Below are positions 1-7,701 of a DNA stretch of 20,101 bases, one piece after another. This DNA is from Chloracidobacterium sp. UBA6041. GTDB lineage: Bacteria > Acidobacteriota > Blastocatellia > Pyrinomonadales > Pyrinomonadaceae. Below the pieces are notes generated by a model. The model ran no database searches and was not told the DNA's origin. It worked only from the letters and a program-made list of their open reading frames with translations. Where the stretch lies: contig DIYZ01000241.1 in NCBI GenBank assembly GCA_002427845.1, forward strand, positions 1-20,101, written 5' to 3'. How positions within the stretch are numbered: position 1 is the first letter of the stretch; the number at the start of each line of letters is the position of its first letter. A program made the position numbers and the translations under genes.

Positions 1-130
1 AAGCGCCCGGGTTCCTTTGGCGAATGAAATGGCAGCGCAAATGGACGAATTCGCCCTAAAAAACGAAAAACGCGCAGTTGCGTCGCAAACTGAAGTGGCT
101 CAACGGTTTAACGGCGCCGAAGAAAATAGT

Positions 131-2557
131 TCATGTCCGATTGCGAAACCTGCGTGTGACCGCGCGCGGACCGATCCGGAGTTCGTTACCGCGTGAGTCG
201 TAGTAAAGGCTCCGCTTCTCCTCCTCCTCCTGCATTCGGATTTTTGTCAGCGCGTGCTCCTGCGCAAAGACCGTTTCAACGAATTGTGGGGTTCCGAGTT
301 TAGCTCTCACCGCTGCGGGTTGAAGTTCAGGAGGGAGCTTGGCGAGTCGTCGTTCGTCGGGAGACAGACTGGTTGCTGTCAGAGCAAACTTATACATGGT
401 CATTCTGACGCAATCAAGCGTTATTCCAGCAAAAGGCTGCACTTCCCCTTTGTCGGTGTAGGACCATGTTTGCCAATCCTGGCGCAAACTGAGCATCCCG
501 TTTTCGTCTCGGATATCGCGCGTCTCGAATTGCTCGTCATCGACAAGCGCGTGACAGCGGGTCGTGCCCTCGCGATTGTAGAAAGGCGATGGACCGGGAA
601 TCTTCTGAAAGTAGTAGTTGGTCTCCGGAATGCCGGCCGTGTCGTCGTCCTTAAACTCCGTGAGGCGCATGTCCATCTTCTGCGCCGCCACTTGCAGTAC
701 GTCGCTGCCGCCTTTGAGCCAAACAACATGCGGGTGGGTCACACCAGACGCGCAATGTTTGATCAGGTCCAGCCGCAGTGCTTCAAGCACTCGAATCGGA
801 TTATCGACATACATCCTCGCGGCGGCGACGATAAAGACCGCTTCGCCTATGTGCGCGTTCTCCGCAGCGCGCGCGGTGATGCAATAACCACTCGGCCGCG
901 AGGAATCAGGAGCGATGCGCACCGCTGCGGCTACCTCCCAATGCGCCGGAACCCTCTCGGTGAAGTGCTTGATGAATAGCGAACGATGCAGGAGATTTAC
1001 GTCCGACGCGCTCTTGATAACCAAGCCGCGGTAGAAAAGTCGCATCAGGTGAGAATAACCGTCCGAGGAAGAGTCAACCTGGTCCTTGAAAGTGGAAGTG
1101 GGGAAGTAGCGCAACTCGCCCTTGTACTTTTTGTGCCAGTCCGGTACTGAGCCGTCCGCAGCCAGGACCAGATACACTTTGCCCAGGTTGACCGCTTTCG
1201 AGTAGGGATAGGCGCGCATCTCCTTCGAGCCGCTCACCTTGTCAACCGTGACAAGATAGCCTTTCTGCGACATGTGCTGTTGAAACTCGAAAGCTACGTC
1301 CTTGCCGGCGCTGCCCGGATCCTGCGGCACGTGGATCTGCACCAGCTTGCCATCGCGCTCGGCGGTCGTCTCCTGCAGTAGTTGCCGCTCGGCGGTGCCG
1401 ACCTGCTTTCGCTCCATGTCGAACACGTAGATATTCTCTGCCGCGTCAACTCCCATCAGGGGCCCGGCTGTGTAGGCTCCCGCTCCTTCGGTTGCGGCGT
1501 TGTCCCACGCTCTCACCCAATGAAGGATCTGCGGCACGCCTTCGGGATGGATCTCACGAAACAAGCCGACGTTGAACATCTTGCCCGTCTTTGCCGATGG
1601 CCTACCCTGAAACTGTGAGTACCAGACCTGCTCATTGCGCTTTTGCCGAACGTAGAACAGTTCGCCAAAGCGCGGGCTAAGATACTGACCTTCGGCGCGG
1701 CCCATTGGATCTGGAAACCGCAGACCGCTTTCTTCGTCCTCGTAGTCTCCATCAGACTCTGCCGCATAACGCCAGAGGTCAAACTCGCCCGTAGCGATAG
1801 CGCGACCGCCCATGTCGTCCTGGTGATAGCGGTGAAACATGATGAAGACATTGGAGCGCTCGTTCGCGCGAACGGCCGCGGTGTCGGTCCAGAAGCGCCA
1901 GGTCTTGTCTCTGATGATTTCTGATAGCGCTTCCTCAGCGGACTTGTAGGGGTCATCCATGAGTAAGGTGTCATAACCGGTGCCGACGAAGCCTGACTGT
2001 AGTCCGAGAGCCGCAAACGACGCTTGGCCATCAGGGTGCTCGAGACGTGCGTTTGTTGACCACTCAACCACCTTTGAGCGCGCTGGAAGAAGGCCCGCAG
2101 GATCAGGAAACAACGACTGGTGTTCTACTGACTGCATCAAATGCTTCACCACGACCGAGAAGCGTGCCGAGTGCAGCATGTTATAGGTGGCGAGGCGAAA
2201 GCGGTGCAGCGGGTCCCATCCCAGTATCCAAGCGGGATAGCACTGCGAGATGATGATTGACTTACCAAACTGCGGCGGCGCATGAATGGCGGCGCGCGTG
2301 CCCTGACTGAGCGATTGATTAATCTTCTCCTGGTTGATCTTTAGCCCGCTGGGCGAGATCTGATACGGATGATCGGTGCCGAAGCCAATTGGAGTAAAGG
2401 CTTTTTTGAACCTATCGAAGTGCGCAAGCCAAAACGCTTCTTCCAGCCGGCGACAGATATCCGTCTGCCACACGTCGAGCATGATGCGCTTCGTCGCCTT
2501 GATATAACTTTCAAGCGACAACGGATGAGTTACAGCAATGTTAGTGGCGTTGCTCAC
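131..2557 (-). CDS. terL: Phage terminase large subunit (TerL) with long C-terminal extension
   Basis: This is the packaging motor that pumps and cuts phage DNA. The ATPase part is clear: Walker A APPQFGKS at residues 93-100, Walker B TLLMDD at about 197-202, and a coupling segment MFHRYHQDD near 240-248. The RNase H-like nuclease follows, with acidic residues at D351 (RAWDNAA), D413 (QDPGSAGKD) and D492 (FKDQVD). These are the signatures of the TerL family with a C-terminal nuclease. Such proteins are usually about 450-550 residues; this one has 808, so residues about 515-808 are extra and I do not recognise them. The start is GTG at 2557, overlapping the TerS stop (GTGA), with GGAGAG at 2569-2574 as a distant Shine-Dalgarno. 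No frameshift is seen, so the gene looks intact. Terminase identity is firm; the role of the extension is unknown. Confidence 0.92.
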   Translation of the reverse strand: MSNATNIAVTHPLSLESYIKATKRIMLDVWQTDICRRLEEAFWLAHFDRFKKAFTPIGFGTDHPYQISPSGLKINQEKINQSLSQGTRAAIHAPPQFGKSIIISQCYPAWILGWDPLHRFRLATYNMLHSARFSVVVKHLMQSVEHQSLFPDPAGLLPARSKVVEWSTNARLEHPDGQASFAALGLQSGFVGTGYDTLLMDDPYKSAEEALSEIIRDKTWRFWTDTAAVRANERSNVFIMFHRYHQDDMGGRAIATGEFDLWRYAAESDGDYEDEESGLRFPDPMGRAEGQYLSPRFGELFYVRQKRNEQVWYSQFQGRPSAKTGKMFNVGLFREIHPEGVPQILHWVRAWDNAATEGAGAYTAGPLMGVDAAENIYVFDMERKQVGTAERQLLQETTAERDGKLVQIHVPQDPGSAGKDVAFEFQQHMSQKGYLVTVDKVSGSKEMRAYPYSKAVNLGKVYLVLAADGSVPDWHKKYKGELRYFPTSTFKDQVDSSSDGYSHLMRLFYRGLVIKSASDVNLLHRSLFIKHFTERVPAHWEVAAAVRIAPDSSRPSGYCITARAAENAHIGEAVFIVAAARMYVDNPIRVLEALRLDLIKHCASGVTHPHVVWLKGGSDVLQVAAQKMDMRLTEFKDDDTAGIPETNYYFQKIPGPSPFYNREGTTRCHALVDDEQFETRDIRDENGMLSLRQDWQTWSYTDKGEVQPFAGITLDCVRMTMYKFALTATSLSPDERRLAKLPPELQPAAVRAKLGTPQFVETVFAQEHALTKIRMQEEEEKRSLYYDSRGNELRIGPRAVTRRFRNRT

Positions 2558-3195
2558 ATCAAATACGGCTCTCCATCCGGCATCAAATATTCCTTAGCTT
2601 CCGGTCTTGATTCAATAATCATGGCGATAGCTTGCGCGCGGGTCATGGGCTTGCCTTCGGCCTGCGCCTGCTGCCTCACCGTCTGGACGATTGACTCCCA
2701 GTGAGCTTTTTGCAACTCCACGTCAACAGATGGCGGTAGGACCTTGCGTTCTGGTGTGGCCACTGCCGGTCGCAGTGTGCCAAGAGCGGCCTGATCGAGC
2801 GCGACTTTGGACAACTTCTCAATCTTGTCGAGAATAATGCCCATCAGGTAGTAGAGGTCGCGCACGGATGCGTCCTGTGCTTTCATCAGCACGATTACGC
2901 ACAGAGCTTCTATCAGCCGTTTGAGTACCGCAACAACGTCTCTGCTTGCCTCTGTGCACACTTGCTGTAACTCGCCCGCCTCGAGTTCCAGTTCATCGCG
3001 CCACTTAAAAAGCGTCTTCCGCTCAATGCCAGTCGCTTGTGCAGCGCGCGCGACATTCCCGTCAAAGAGGTCAACGATCATCAATGCAGCGGCGCGTTGC
3101 TTCTGCGAGTAGACCTTTTGGCCAGGCTTCCGGCCAGCGGTTTTTCTTGTTGCCTGCCTCTTGGTGGTTGCGGTCGGTGTTGTTTCATCAGTCAT
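2554..3195 (-). CDS. terS: Phage terminase small subunit-like DNA-binding protein
   Basis: This 213-residue protein is probably the small terminase subunit, which recognises phage DNA and hands it to TerL. It starts with a basic, Thr/Lys/Arg-rich tail (residues 1-28). A helix-turn-helix follows at about 45-68 (NVARAAQATGIERKTLFKWR), then a mostly helical middle (75-140) that could oligomerise. The C-terminus is acidic and helical. The ATG at 3195 has GGAG eight bases upstream. The last codon and stop overlap the GTG of terL by 4 bp, so the two are translationally coupled. The call depends mainly on the HTH, the size and the position directly upstream of terL; sequence alone would also allow a generic HTH regulator. 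Confidence 0.75.
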   Translation of the reverse strand: MTDETTPTATTKRQATRKTAGRKPGQKVYSQKQRAAALMIVDLFDGNVARAAQATGIERKTLFKWRDELELEAGELQQVCTEASRDVVAVLKRLIEALCVIVLMKAQDASVRDLYYLMGIILDKIEKLSKVALDQAALGTLRPAVATPERKVLPPSVDVELQKAHWESIVQTVRQQAQAEGKPMTRAQAIAMIIESRPEAKEYLMPDGEPYLM

Positions 3196-3355
3196 GATCC
3201 ATTCTCCAGTTCCCGCAGTCCCGATGGCCCCTGCGGTCCGCTAATTTGCTTTCCTTTTCGCTTTCGGGCGCAGCCAGGAGAAGCCGTTGGTCAAGCGACC
3301 TTCAATGCCACCCCAAGTGGGAGATAAATTCTGTCGGCCTTGGCGTAACCCGTAG
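3196..3355. other. Junction between the terminase genes and the comM fragment
   Basis: These 160 bases separate the terS start from the recognisable comM remainder. They contain the terS Shine-Dalgarno but no recognisable gene. A minus-strand frame that starts inside the comM fragment and ends at TAG 3241-3243 is open but matches nothing I know. No transposase, integrase, direct repeat or clean att-like core can be seen by eye. The breakpoint of comM must lie here, most likely at 3330-3356. Confidence 0.5.
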
Positions 3356-3838
3356 CCCTGTGGGTTCTGGAACGACCCGACGCGCGAGTGTCGTTGCACG
3401 CCTTTGCAGATTCAACGTTACGTCGGTCGCATATCCGGTCCGTTGTTGGATCGCATTGATATCCATATTGACGTACCGGCGGTCAAGTTTCGGGATTTGA
3501 CTGGTGACACTCCGCCTGAGACCGATGACTCGGCAACAATTCGCGAAAGAGTAATTGCCGCCAGGGAACGTCAGCGTACTCGCCTCGCAAAAGAAAAAAT
3601 ATTTTCCAACGCCGAAATGACTCCCAGAATGATTCGTCGTCACTGCCGCATCGACTCCGAAAGTGAACAAATGCTTGAGCGCGCGATGACCCGGCTGGGC
3701 TTGTCAGCACGCGCGTATGACCGTATCCTGAAAGTCAGCCGCACAATTGCAGATTTGGAGGGTTCAGAGGAGATCCGCTCCGCTCATGTAGCCGAAGCGG
3801 TGGGCTATCGTTCACTCGACCGCACCTACTGGACGTGA
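3356..3838 (+). pseudogene. comM: 3' fragment of comM (YifB family Mg-chelatase-like AAA+ ATPase)
   Basis: ComM is an AAA+ helicase of about 500 residues that helps incorporate DNA during natural transformation. Only its last third is here. Translation from 3356 reads PCGFWNDPTRECRCTP, the cysteine-rich segment of the family. It continues into RISGPLLDRIDIHIDVP and the C-terminal helical domain (ISRTIADLEGSEEI-type ending, here KVSRTIADLEGSEEIRS) up to TGA at 3836-3838. In this frame the codon just upstream (3353-3355) is TAG where the family has Cys, preceded by AACCCG, which would encode the usual Asn-Pro. Upstream of about 3345 no ComM similarity is visible, so the Walker motifs and N-terminal domain are missing. 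A TTG at 3404 could in principle initiate a 144-residue product, but it would lack the ATPase core. The remaining frame is undamaged, so the truncation may be recent. Confidence 0.85.
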
Positions 3839-3908
3839 CCTCGGACAGACGAAAGTGTTGCTGCGGTTGGGGAAATTCAATATCTTTTGGGTCGGGTAAG
3901 GCAACGAC

Positions 3909-3998
3909 GCGCTTGAAGCGCCGCATCACACCCGCGATGAGGGCGACCAACGCCTCGCAACAACCCTAACCGGGAAATGCGGTGCAAAAGGTTGTTGC
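3909..3998. repeat. Two inverted repeats between comM fragment and the sigma-factor gene
   Basis: GCGCTT-G-AAGCGC at 3909-3921 is a perfect short palindrome. GCAACAACC (3957-3965) and GGTTGTTGC (3990-3998) are a perfect 9-bp inverted repeat with a 24-nt spacer. Neither is followed by a T-run, so they are not convincing intrinsic terminators. They may be transcript-end structures or remnants. The rest of 3839-4084 shows no gene. Confidence 0.4.
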
Positions 3999-4045
3999 TT
4001 GCTTGAAATAGGCGGACTCGTGATAGCGGTGGCGAACAGGCGCTA

Positions 4046-4062
4046 AAAGACGAATTGTCTTT
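4046..4062. promoter_or_regulatory. Short inverted repeat upstream of the sigma-factor gene
   Basis: AAAGAC (4046-4051) and GTCTTT (4057-4062) form a perfect 6-bp inverted repeat with a 5-nt spacer, 23 nt before the GTG start at 4085. The place suits an operator or 5'-leader hairpin, but the half-sites are short enough to occur by chance. Confidence 0.25.
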
Positions 4063-4084
4063 GTGCTTGCCCTAAAACGAACAC

Positions 4085-4663
4085 GTGACCGCAACCGAAA
4101 TCGAGACGCAGCATGAGACGGATTACGCGCTGGCTCAGAAAGCGGCTCAAGGCGATATGGGGGCCTTCGAGCAACTTTACCAGCGGCATAATCGCCGGGT
4201 TTATTCGCTGTGTTTGAGAATGACCAGCAACGTCTCGGAGGCTGAAGACCTGGCACAGGAAGTCTTCATTCAGCTCTTTCGAAAAATCGGAAGCTTTCGT
4301 GGTGAGTCGGCCTTTACCACCTGGCTACATCGGCTGACCGTCAATCAGGTCTTGATGCATTTCCGCAAACGCGGCGTCAAGATGGAACAGACAACCGATG
4401 ACGGCGAAACACCGATACAGATAGTCAAAGGCACCGAAAACCCCAATGCGATGCCGGTCGTGGATCGCATAGCGCTTGATAAAGCTATTGGCCAACTGCC
4501 TCCCGGCTACCGCACGGTCTTTACCCTTCACGATATTGAAGGACACGAACATGAAGAGATAGCCAGGATGCTGGGCTGCTCAGTTGGGACTTCTAAGTCG
4601 CAATTGCACAAGGCCCGAATGAAATTGCGTGGACTGCTGAGGCAACAGAAGGCAAACGAGTAG
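4085..4663 (+). CDS. ECF-type RNA polymerase sigma factor (RpoE-like)
   Basis: This 192-residue protein is an extracytoplasmic-function sigma factor, which directs RNA polymerase to a small stress regulon. Region 2 spans about residues 27-97, with the region 2.2 core SEAEDLAQEVF (51-61) and the region 2.4 segment around FTTWLHRLTVNQVL (77-90). A variable linker follows (98-125). Region 4 spans about 127-186, with the helix-turn-helix HEEIARMLGCSVGTSKSQLHKAR at 156-178 reading the -35 element. The start is GTG with no strong Shine-Dalgarno; the length is normal for the family. The downstream gene encodes a membrane zinc-finger anti-sigma factor, so this is a standard sigma/anti-sigma pair, although 186 bp lie between them. 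Which ECF subgroup it belongs to cannot be decided here. Confidence 0.93.
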   Translation: MTATEIETQHETDYALAQKAAQGDMGAFEQLYQRHNRRVYSLCLRMTSNVSEAEDLAQEVFIQLFRKIGSFRGESAFTTWLHRLTVNQVLMHFRKRGVKMEQTTDDGETPIQIVKGTENPNAMPVVDRIALDKAIGQLPPGYRTVFTLHDIEGHEHEEIARMLGCSVGTSKSQLHKARMKLRGLLRQQKANE

Positions 4664-4799
4664 CTTCCAACATAGCTTGCGAAGGTTTCATTCCCCTGAA
4701 ACCACAGAGTGCGATTTTCGGAACGAAGCGAGACAGTGCGGACGAATTTTGATTGCAGTCTCCCCTTGATTGCTTGAAACCAAATGCCCCGCAGGAAAG

Positions 4800-4819
4800 G
4801 TTAGTTTTCACAGACTAAC
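4800..4819. promoter_or_regulatory. Inverted repeat upstream of the anti-sigma gene
   Basis: GTTAGT (4800-4805) and ACTAAC (4814-4819) form a perfect 6-bp inverted repeat with an 8-nt spacer, 30 nt before the anti-sigma ATG. It lies in a 186-bp gap that is unusually long for a sigma/anti-sigma pair. It may be an operator or leader hairpin; the evidence is positional only. Confidence 0.3.
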
Positions 4820-4849
4820 GAATAGTGGCAAGGTTAGAGGTTACCAACA

Positions 4850-5572
4850 ATGAACTGCGAGAAGTGTCAGGATCTGGTTAGCGATTTTCTTGATGGCGCC
4901 CTGAGTCATGAAGATCAAAAGACGCTCAATTCACATCTGGAAGAATGTCTTGACTGCGCCGACGTGCGCAACGATCTGCAATCGATCGTGGGCTTTTGCC
5001 GCTCGAATCGAGGTGTGTACGTCGCACCGCCAAACGAGAAAGCGTTGTGGCTGCGCATTCGCAATGTGATTGAAGCCGGCGCGAGTCCCGGCATGTTAGC
5101 GACCGCGCCGGAGCGAGAAAACGTCGAGCGTCGCAACTTTTGGACTAATTGGGTAGGGCGCAGTTGGGAACTTTCTTTCCCGCAGTTGGTCGCCGCCGCC
5201 GCAGCTATCGTGTTGGTCGTTTCACTTTCTACTGTCGTGGGTTTGCGTCGCTGGCAAAGCGGCGAAACGGTGAAAAACAATAACGCCGCTGGTGCGGCCA
5301 ACCTGAGCGTCGCCGCGGAAAACGTTCGCAGCCGCATCTCACAACAGCAGCAGTTGATTGATTATTGGAACCAGCGCGTAGAATTCAACAAGGCACGTTG
5401 GAATCCGCAGATGCGCGAAACCTTTGATCGTAACTTGAAAGTTATTGATCAGGCAGTGAACGATTCGCTTGATTCGTTGAGCCAGAATCCCCATGACGAG
5501 GTTTCCGAGGAAATGTTGAATGCAGCACTGAACGAAAAGTTGTCGCTGCTGAAAGAATTTGCAGAGCTTTAG
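4850..5572 (+). CDS. Membrane anti-sigma factor with HC2 zinc finger
   Basis: This 240-residue protein most likely holds the ECF sigma factor encoded upstream at the membrane until a signal arrives. The N-terminus carries the zf-HC2/ZAS motif H29-x3-C33-x2-C36, with extra cysteines at 3 and 6 (MNCEKCQDL). A single membrane helix is seen at about 111-131 (PQLVAAAAAIVLVVSLSTVV). The part beyond the membrane (about 140-240) is helical and charged, with QQQQLIDYWNQRVEF and LNEKLSLLKEF, and could be a sensor or a binding surface. The ATG has AGAGG nine bases upstream. No protease site is evident. Zinc-finger anti-sigma identity is strong from motif, topology and neighbour; the inducing signal is unknown. 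Confidence 0.9.
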   Translation: MNCEKCQDLVSDFLDGALSHEDQKTLNSHLEECLDCADVRNDLQSIVGFCRSNRGVYVAPPNEKALWLRIRNVIEAGASPGMLATAPERENVERRNFWTNWVGRSWELSFPQLVAAAAAIVLVVSLSTVVGLRRWQSGETVKNNNAAGAANLSVAAENVRSRISQQQQLIDYWNQRVEFNKARWNPQMRETFDRNLKVIDQAVNDSLDSLSQNPHDEVSEEMLNAALNEKLSLLKEFAEL

Positions 5573-5661
5573 TGGTGCTGAAGGAAAGTTTCTTCCCACG
5601 GTTTACCGATTCTGTTAGTGAAGACTCTAGGAACTCCAGCTAATTGAATAGTCCCACGCTG

Positions 5662-6441
5662 ATGAAGATTCGAATGTTTTCCGCGCGATTTGAAATTCCG
5701 CGCATCCATCCTTCTGTAAATCTGGTGTTGTTCGCAATTCTCGTGCTTGGCGCGCTGGGCTCGAGCAGTGTATTTGCCCAGCAACATCTGTCGAAACGAT
5801 ATCCGGCCGGCAAAAATGTACGTGTCGAACTAAAGAATATTTCAGGCACTATCACCGTCGAATCCTGGAACCGCGACGAGATCAAACTTTCAGCTACGCT
5901 TGAATCACCTGCGGCCCATCTTTCCCCGCGGCAAACCGGAGAAGCATTGATCGTTGACGTTGTGGCGGATAACCGCGGACGCAGCGATGTCGGTGATATA
6001 AATTTCAAACTCCAGGTCCCGGTCAATTCTTCAGTTGATTTGGAAACAAAAAGCGGCCAGATTACCGTTAGCAATATTCGCGGCGAACTGGTACGGGCGC
6101 ACGTTTCCTTGGAAGGTGACATCGAACTCATCGGCATCAGCGCCTCCCAGGTGTATGCGCAAAATACGATTGGAAACATTTTCTTTGACGGCGAGTTTGC
6201 TCGCGGCGGAACTTACCAGTTCCAGTCGGGCAAAGGCGACATAACTATCCGAATCCCAGCAGACTCCGCTTTTAAGCTGGTAGCGGCCGCGCCGAATAGA
6301 AAGATCGCGCTTGGCGGGTTTTGGAATGACGGCATCAAGAGCCTGGGCGATGGACGCAAGTTCGTCGGAGATATCGGTGAGGGCCGTTCCCGTGTGATGG
6401 TGACAAACTTCCAGGGTAGCATTACCTTTATCCGTCGTTAA
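5662..6441 (+). CDS. Secreted DUF4097-type repeat protein (first copy)
   Basis: This exported protein of about 259 residues has a signal peptide with a hydrophobic core (VNLVLFAILVLGALGSSSVFA) and a likely cleavage before QQ. The mature part is a run of short beta-strand repeats with patterns such as LKNISGTITVESWNRDEI, TKSGQITVSNIRGEL and GKGDITIRIP. This is the look of DUF4097/adhesin-like beta-helical domains found behind sigma/anti-sigma pairs. No catalytic motif is seen. I chose ATG 5662, which gives a normal signal peptide; TTG 5644 in the same frame would add six residues, and neither has a good Shine-Dalgarno. It follows the anti-sigma gene by about 90 bp and is probably in the same module. 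Molecular function is unknown. Confidence 0.8.
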   Translation: MKIRMFSARFEIPRIHPSVNLVLFAILVLGALGSSSVFAQQHLSKRYPAGKNVRVELKNISGTITVESWNRDEIKLSATLESPAAHLSPRQTGEALIVDVVADNRGRSDVGDINFKLQVPVNSSVDLETKSGQITVSNIRGELVRAHVSLEGDIELIGISASQVYAQNTIGNIFFDGEFARGGTYQFQSGKGDITIRIPADSAFKLVAAAPNRKIALGGFWNDGIKSLGDGRKFVGDIGEGRSRVMVTNFQGSITFIRR

Positions 6442-6468
6442 GAATTTGGAGCTATCGAAAGACTCGAT

Positions 6469-6504
6469 GCGGGCGCCTTTGATCATTCTGATTGAGGCGC
6501 CCGC
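6469..6504 (+). terminator. Possible terminator hairpin after the first DUF4097 gene
   Basis: GCGGGCGCCT (6469-6478) and AGGCGCCCGC (6495-6504) are a perfect 10-bp GC-rich inverted repeat with a 16-nt loop, 27 nt after the stop codon. It is followed by GTTAGCTTTGGG rather than a T-run, so it may be a weak or Rho-assisted terminator, or a transcript-stabilising hairpin between the two DUF4097 genes. Confidence 0.5.
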
Positions 6505-6609
6505 GTTAGCTTTGGGAGTTGTGTCAGGTGATACTATTGAGCGCAAACTAACGGCGCTACAGGATAAACCCTCCAAAATAGTTTCAGCGGGTGTGACTAC
6601 AGGTAACTA

Positions 6610-7494
6610 ATGAAAGTTTTCTCGGCTTCCGCATTGGCTTTACTCGGCACATTTCTCTCAATCCCGACATCCGGCTTCGCACAGCAGAAGAAAAGTCCCG
6701 ATACGATTCGACCACCGCAGCTTGTGCGCACGACGATAAGACACGAGCAGCACCGGCTTGCGTACGGCGGCACGGTGACAATCAGTGGAGCTCCGGATGG
6801 TTCGATCAAGATCGAAGGGTGGCCGCGTAACGAAGTTGATATTACCGCCGAGATACAGCTTCGCGCGGACACAGAGCAGGACCTGGACCGGCTGGCAGTG
6901 GTTAATGGCTTTGTAATCGATGATGATGTAAACCACCTGCGCGTGTTAAGTACGGGCACACACGACAAGGCTTTCATGCGAGCGGTGGCGAAAAAGTTTC
7001 CCAAAACACTTTTGGGATTGCCGTGGAAAATCGACTATAGGATCCGAGTGCCCGCCGCGACAGACCTGGAAATTAACGCCGGACGCGGAGCTATCGACGT
7101 TGCAGGCGTGGAGGGCAACATCCGAGTTTCGGCTGCTGAAAGCGAAACTAACCTGACACTTTCCGGTGGCACTCTGGTGGCTACGATAGCGACAGGCAAA
7201 GTAAACCTTGGCATTCCGGCACGAACCTGGCGCGGCGTAGGAGCAGACATTCGCGTCGCCATGGGAGAAGTCACTGTCGGACTTCCTCCCGGATTTAACG
7301 GCGACATCGATGCCGAAATTCTTCGTTCCGGCAAGATTGAGGATCTATATGGCGGCCTGGAGCCGCGTGAGAAGCCGGGAATCACGCCACAAAATATGAA
7401 GGCTCGCGCCGGTGCCGGAGGCGCCTTCTTTCGATTCACCGTTGGCGACGGCACGATCTACATTAAGAAGCAGACAGCCGACAGTAAGCCGTGA
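6610..7494 (+). CDS. Secreted DUF4097-type repeat protein (second copy)
   Basis: This 294-residue protein starts with a clean signal peptide (MKVFSASALALLGTFLSIPTSGFA, cut before QQ). The mature part again has DUF4097-like beta-repeats: GGTVTISGAPDGSIKIEGW (53-71), a middle region rich in charged residues, then LEINAGRGAIDVAGVEGNI and GKVNLGIPA. It is a divergent paralogue of the preceding gene and shares the layout of export signal plus repeated beta-strands. No enzyme motif is visible. The ATG follows GGTAACTA with no clear Shine-Dalgarno. The gene ends KP-stop, and its TGA lies inside the first unit of an intergenic repeat array, so the original C-terminus may have been altered. Function is unknown; an envelope role is inferred from export and from the sigma/anti-sigma context. 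Confidence 0.8.
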   Translation: MKVFSASALALLGTFLSIPTSGFAQQKKSPDTIRPPQLVRTTIRHEQHRLAYGGTVTISGAPDGSIKIEGWPRNEVDITAEIQLRADTEQDLDRLAVVNGFVIDDDVNHLRVLSTGTHDKAFMRAVAKKFPKTLLGLPWKIDYRIRVPAATDLEINAGRGAIDVAGVEGNIRVSAAESETNLTLSGGTLVATIATGKVNLGIPARTWRGVGADIRVAMGEVTVGLPPGFNGDIDAEILRSGKIEDLYGGLEPREKPGITPQNMKARAGAGGAFFRFTVGDGTIYIKKQTADSKP

Positions 7495-7652
7495 ACCGCG
7501 AACCGTGAACCGGGAATCGGGAACCGTAAACAGCAAACAGCGAAAGCGAACGGTGAAAGATTAACCGCGGCATTACGACTGATGGCCCACTGTTTTCGGT
7601 TCACGGTTTACAGTTTGCCGTTCACGGTTTCCTGTTTGCTGTTTGCTGTTAC
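7489..7652. repeat. Self-complementary intergenic repeat array (CCGTGAACC / AAACAGCAAACAG units)
   Basis: Degenerate units such as ACCGTGAACCG and AAACAGCAAACAG are repeated on one strand in 7489-7556 and on the other in 7591-7652. Perfect complementary pairs include 7502-7512 with 7597-7607 (11 bp) and 7528-7540 with 7632-7644 (13 bp). The pairs are in the same order rather than nested, so one simple hairpin cannot use both. The TGA of the upstream gene (7492-7494) is part of the first unit. The rest of the gap to 7701 has no gene. Confidence 0.75.
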
Positions 7653-7701
7653 CTCGCGGTATTCTCTCGACTCATTGCACCGCTAGGACCAACCACCAAG
7701 C

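Noticed and set aside
29..195. Plus-strand frame of 55 codons at the left edge
   Set aside because: It overlaps the end of terL on the opposite strand, has no Shine-Dalgarno and no family look.
254..979. Open plus-strand frame of 241 codons inside the terL region
   Set aside because: It is antisense to terL, which has all terminase motifs in order. The frame has no recognisable motif and looks like a shadow.
3241..3410. Minus-strand open frame ending 45 nt before terS, a possible phage gene end
   Set aside because: It runs into DNA that clearly encodes ComM on the other strand and has no recognised motif, so it is probably chance.
7489..7652. Repeat array considered as a CRISPR
   Set aside because: Units are short, degenerate and on both strands, with no constant repeat or spacer length and no cas gene nearby.
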